Positions 60,689 through 64,000 of a DNA stretch of 64,000 nucleotides are shown here, piece by piece (positions within the stretch are counted from its first letter, which is position 1; every line of letters starts with the position of its first letter). The DNA lies in contig NZ_RBAL01000003.1 in the NCBI RefSeq assembly GCF_003626535.1, positions 310,001 to 374,000 of the forward strand, read 5' to 3'. The stretch is from Streptomyces hoynatensis. Lineage in GTDB: Bacteria; Actinomycetota; Actinomycetes; Streptomycetales; Streptomycetaceae. Both the position numbers and the translations under genes were made by a program. The notes below the pieces were generated by a model that was not told the DNA's origin, ran no database searches, and saw only the letters and a list, made by a program, of their open reading frames with translations.

Positions 60689-61876
60689 ATGCTCTCCTGG
60701 CCCCGTCCCCTGTCCCGCAACGGCACCAAGACCGCGGAGCCGGCCGGCGCCCTCGCGCCGGAGGCGGTCCCGCCGGGCGAGGCGGGCAGCGACCCGGAAC
60801 TCGGCCGCGCCTCCCAGTGGCGGCTGATCTGGCGCAAGTTCCGCCGGCACCGGCTGGCCCTCATCGGCGCGGTGGTGGTCCTGTTCGTCTACCTCGTCGT
60901 CGTCTTCGCCGAGTTCCTCGCCCCCTCGGTGAGCAGCACGAGCGACGAGGACCTCACCTACGCCCCGCCGCAGCAGGTCCACGTGGACTTCAGCTTCTCC
61001 CACGGCATCGACCTGTACGTGTACGGCTACGAGACCCGCCGCGACCCGGAGACCTTCGAGCAGATCCACACCGTCGACACCTCGGAGAAGATCCCCCTCC
61101 GCCTCTTCGCCAGGGGCGACGACTACGACATGTGGGGGCTCATCCCGACGGACCGGCACCTGTTCGGGCCGGTCGACCAGGACCAGCACGTGTACTTCCT
61201 CGGCGCCGACAGAGCCGGCCGGGACCTGCTGTCCCGGATCGTCTACGGCGCCCGGGTCTCGCTGTCCATCGGCCTCATCGGAGTCGCCGTCAGCTTCCTG
61301 CTCGGCTTGTTCTTCGGCGGCATCTCGGGATACTTCGGCGGCGCCGCGGACACCGGCATCCAGCGCCTCATCGAGTTCCTGATGGCGGTGCCCACGCTGC
61401 CGCTGTGGCTGTCGCTCTCCGCCGCCGTGCCACCCGACTGGGGGCCGCTGATGCGGTACTTCGCGATCACCACCATCCTCTCGGTGATCGGCTGGACCGG
61501 CCTGGCCCGCGTCGTGCGCGGACGCTTCCTCTCCCTGCGGGAGGACGACTTCGTCATCGCGGCCAGACTCGACGGCTGCAGCAGACGCCGGATCATCTTC
61601 CGGCACATGGTGCCGTCCATGTCCAGCCACGTGATCGCCTCGCTGAGCATGGCCGTGCCCAGCATGATCCTGGGCGAGACGGCCATGAGCTTCCTCGGCC
61701 TCGGCCTCCAGTCGCCCGCGGTCAGCTGGGGCGTGCTGCTGCAGGACGCGCAGAACGTGCGCACCATCGAGACCGCGCCCTGGCTGATGCTCCCTGGCCT
61801 CGCGGTGTTCATCACCGTCCTCGCGATGAACTTCGTGGGCGACGGGCTGCGGGACTCCGCCGACCCGTACAAGTAG
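60689..61876 (+). CDS. ABC importer permease (DppC/OppC type)
   Basis: 395 aa, longer than average for the C-type subunit because of an N-terminal cytoplasmic extension (about 50 aa) and a 130-residue extracytoplasmic insert between TM1 and TM2 (VSSTSDEDLTYAP to the GADRAGRD). The typical DRAGRDLLSRIVYGARVSL and EDDFVIAARLDGCSRRRI (EAA loop) are present. Six membrane segments follow. ATG 60689 stands 6 nt after the previous stop with GGTAGG upstream. It partners the DppB-type protein. Confidence 0.93.
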   Translation: MLSWPRPLSRNGTKTAEPAGALAPEAVPPGEAGSDPELGRASQWRLIWRKFRRHRLALIGAVVVLFVYLVVVFAEFLAPSVSSTSDEDLTYAPPQQVHVDFSFSHGIDLYVYGYETRRDPETFEQIHTVDTSEKIPLRLFARGDDYDMWGLIPTDRHLFGPVDQDQHVYFLGADRAGRDLLSRIVYGARVSLSIGLIGVAVSFLLGLFFGGISGYFGGAADTGIQRLIEFLMAVPTLPLWLSLSAAVPPDWGPLMRYFAITTILSVIGWTGLARVVRGRFLSLREDDFVIAARLDGCSRRRIIFRHMVPSMSSHVIASLSMAVPSMILGETAMSFLGLGLQSPAVSWGVLLQDAQNVRTIETAPWLMLPGLAVFITVLAMNFVGDGLRDSADPYK

Positions 61877-61891
61877 CCGTAAGGAGAAGCC

Positions 61892-62989
61892 GTGAGCGAA
61901 ACGGTCCTGCGCATCAGGGATCTGCACACGCAGTTCGCGCTGGACGACGGCGTGGTGAAGGCCGTCAACGGCGTCGACCTCGACATCAGCCGGGGCGAGA
62001 CCCTGGCCGTGGTCGGCGAGTCCGGATGCGGCAAGAGCGTGATGGCCCGCTCCGTCCTGCGGCTGGTGGACAGGCCGGGGCGGATCACGGGCGGGGAGAT
62101 CTGGGTCAGGCACCCGGAAGGACCGGGAAAAACGCCCGAGGGCGCCCCGGGGGGCATGGTCGACCTGGTGACCGCGGACAAGCGGACCGTGCGGTCGGTG
62201 CGCGGCAAGCGCATCGCCATGGTCTTCCAGGAGCCGATGACCTCGATGAGCCCGATGCACACCCTGGGCAACCAGATCGGCGAGGCCATCAGGCTCCACG
62301 AGAAGGTCTCCAAGGCCGAGGCCCGCAGGCGCACCATCGACCTGCTCGGCCGGGTCGACATCCCCGACCCGAAGCGGCGCGTGGACGAGTACCCCTTCCA
62401 GATGAGCGGCGGCATGCTCCAGCGCGCCATGATCGCCATGGCCCTGTCCTGCAACCCGGAGCTGCTCATCGCCGACGAGCCCACCACCGCCCTCGACGTC
62501 ACCACCCAGGCCAGAATCCTGGAGCTCCTGCGGTCCGTGCAGGAGGAGTTCGGCATGGCGGTCATGCTCATCACCCACGACCTCGGCGTCGCGGCGCAGA
62601 TGGCCGACCGCATCGCCGTCATGTACCTGGGCAGCGTCGTCGAACGCGGCGACGTGGTGTCGGTCTTCCGCTCGCCCCGCCACCCGTACACCAAGGCGCT
62701 GCTGCGCTCGATCCCCAAGCTCGGCTCCGGCGCCCGTGAACGCCTCAGGCCGGTGCGCGGCATGGTGCCGCACACCTACCGGCGGCCCCCCGGCTGTCCC
62801 TTCCACCCGCGCTGCGACGAGTTCCTGGCCGGGCGGTGCGACACCACGGAACCCCTGCCCGTACGGGGCCCGGAACCCGACCGAGAAGTGCGCTGCCTCC
62901 GGTACGAGGAGCGCCCCGAGGAAGCGGCCGCCACGGCCGGCACACCGCAGGCGCGCGACCCGAGGCGCCACGAGGAGGAGGGCGCATGA
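61892..62989 (+). CDS. ABC importer ATPase (OppD/DppD type)
   Basis: 365 aa. Walker A GESGCGKSVM, signature MSGGMLQR, Walker B LLIADEPTTALD and H-loop THDLGV are all intact. The C-terminal FHPRCDE with several Cys is the oligopeptide-type C-domain that may bind an iron-sulphur cluster. GTG 61892 has AAGGAGAAG. It overlaps the next ATPase (ATGA), so the two are made in a fixed ratio. Confidence 0.95.
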   Translation: MSETVLRIRDLHTQFALDDGVVKAVNGVDLDISRGETLAVVGESGCGKSVMARSVLRLVDRPGRITGGEIWVRHPEGPGKTPEGAPGGMVDLVTADKRTVRSVRGKRIAMVFQEPMTSMSPMHTLGNQIGEAIRLHEKVSKAEARRRTIDLLGRVDIPDPKRRVDEYPFQMSGGMLQRAMIAMALSCNPELLIADEPTTALDVTTQARILELLRSVQEEFGMAVMLITHDLGVAAQMADRIAVMYLGSVVERGDVVSVFRSPRHPYTKALLRSIPKLGSGARERLRPVRGMVPHTYRRPPGCPFHPRCDEFLAGRCDTTEPLPVRGPEPDREVRCLRYEERPEEAAATAGTPQARDPRRHEEEGA

Positions 62990-64000
62990 GCACCGCCACC
63001 GGCCCGCGCCAGGACGAGGCGCTCCTGGAAACGCACGGCCTCACCAAGCACTTCGCGACCCGCCGCGGCATGTTCGGCCACGGCACCGCCACCGTCCGCG
63101 CCGTCGACGGCGTCGACCTGCGCATCCGCGGCGGCCGCACCGTGGCGCTCGTCGGCGAGTCGGGCTGCGGCAAGTCCACCCTCGGCCGCTGCCTGCTGCG
63201 GGTCTACGAGCCCACCTCGGGCCGGATCGTGTTCCGGCCCGCCGCGGGCGAGGAGGTGGACCTGGCCGGCCTCGGCGAAACCGCGCTGAAGCCGTACCGC
63301 AGCCAGATCCGGATGGTCTTCCAGGACCCCTTCGCCTCCCTCAACCCGCGCATGACCCTGCTGCAGATCGTGGGCGAGCCGCTGCGGGTCTACCGCAACC
63401 TCGGCCGGGCCGAACTGGAGGAGCGGGTCGCCGAGCTGCTGCGCCGGGTGGGCCTGCGGCCGGAGTACATGCGCCGCTACCCCAACGCCTTCAGCGGCGG
63501 CCAGCGCCAGCGCGTCGGCATCGCGCGGGCGCTGGCGCCCTCCCCGCGCCTGGTGGTCGCCGACGAGGCGGTCAGCGCCCTGGACGTCTCGGTGCGCGCG
63601 CAGATCCTCAACCTCCTCAAGGACCTCCAGGAGCAGGAGGACCTCACCTACCTGTTCATCTCGCACGACCTCGGCGTCGTCGAGCACATGGCCGACGAGG
63701 TGGTCGTCATGTACGTCGGCCGCATCGTCGAGACCGGCGACACCGACGAGCTGTACGGGAACCCGCTGCACCCCTACACCGAGGCGCTGCTCTCCGCGGT
63801 GCCCGACCCCGACCCCACCGCGCGCCGCCGGGAGCGGATCGTGCTGCGCGGCGAGGTGGCCGACCCCTCCAGGGTGCCCCCCGGCTGCCCGTTCCACCCC
63901 CGCTGCTTCTACGCCAGGGAACGCTGCGCCACCGAGGTGCCGCAGCTGCGGGAGATCAGGCCCGGCCGCACGGCGGCCTGCCACTTCGCCGAGGAGCTCG
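62986..64000 (+). CDS. ABC importer ATPase (OppF/DppF type), cut by the right edge
   Basis: 338 codons visible. Walker A GESGCGKST, signature FSGGQRQR, Walker B LVVADEAVSALD and SHDLGVVEHMAD are complete, with the OppF-type C-domain CPFHPRC near the end. The last visible codons lie in the C-terminal tail, so only a few residues are missing. ATG 62986 overlaps the previous stop. It completes the five-gene importer. Confidence 0.95.
   Translation, partial: MSTATGPRQDEALLETHGLTKHFATRRGMFGHGTATVRAVDGVDLRIRGGRTVALVGESGCGKSTLGRCLLRVYEPTSGRIVFRPAAGEEVDLAGLGETALKPYRSQIRMVFQDPFASLNPRMTLLQIVGEPLRVYRNLGRAELEERVAELLRRVGLRPEYMRRYPNAFSGGQRQRVGIARALAPSPRLVVADEAVSALDVSVRAQILNLLKDLQEQEDLTYLFISHDLGVVEHMADEVVVMYVGRIVETGDTDELYGNPLHPYTEALLSAVPDPDPTARRRERIVLRGEVADPSRVPPGCPFHPRCFYARERCATEVPQLREIRPGRTAACHFAEEL

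Overview
The window is very GC-rich actinomycete DNA, most likely Streptomyces or a close relative. The evidence is strong third-position G/C in all real genes, frequent GTG starts, Tat-type secreted enzymes, many GTGA/ATGA gene overlaps, and one tiny gene that carries a rare TTA codon. No rRNA, tRNA, CRISPR array, insertion sequence or replication origin was seen.

The left half (1 to about 34,700) looks like one large biosynthetic gene cluster, cut by the left edge of the window. It holds a type I PKS (KS-AT, partial), a stand-alone A-T-C NRPS with a valine-like specificity code, a P450, an alpha/beta hydrolase, two SDRs, two paralogous PhyH-type dioxygenases, a TauD-type dioxygenase and a Gfo/Idh/MocA oxidoreductase. 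Its sugar-related genes are an O-carbamoyltransferase, four glycosyltransferases (one fused to a polysaccharide-lyase-like body), an APH-type kinase, an inositol-monophosphatase-family phosphatase, a LamG lectin-like protein and a GH20 hexosaminidase. Four ABC half-exporters form two pairs. An XRE-TPR regulator closes the cluster. The likely product is a carbamoylated, glycosylated PKS/NRPS metabolite; I cannot match it to a named compound.

The cluster is built from divergent transcription units. Six of its divergent intergenic regions carry the same TTGCC / TTGCCA / TGGCAA motif with constant spacing, eight sites in all, including one touching the start of the XRE-TPR gene. The motif halves sit where -35 and -10 boxes would be. 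This looks like a cluster-wide regulon with its own regulator. Convergent unit ends are closed by strong GC hairpins.

The right half (about 34,800 to 64,000) is a pectin / rhamnogalacturonan utilisation locus. It encodes an acetylesterase-like SGNH protein, a CE8 pectinesterase, a Tat-secreted alpha/beta hydrolase, a GH28 polygalacturonase, a chimeric IS630-HTH/GntR regulator, an alpha/alpha-toroid protein, an RraA-like protein, a secreted beta-helix protein, a shortened CaiB-like CoA-transferase with a coupled cytosolic solute-binding-protein-like gene, GH95, PL1 and GH127 enzymes, a second GntR regulator, a DHDPS-family aldolase/dehydratase and an oligopeptide-type ABC importer (last gene cut by the right edge). 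A TGGTATGCCA-like operator appears in two divergent promoter regions and probably marks the GntR regulon. Together these genes would secrete pectin-degrading enzymes, import the oligomers and process them in the cytoplasm.
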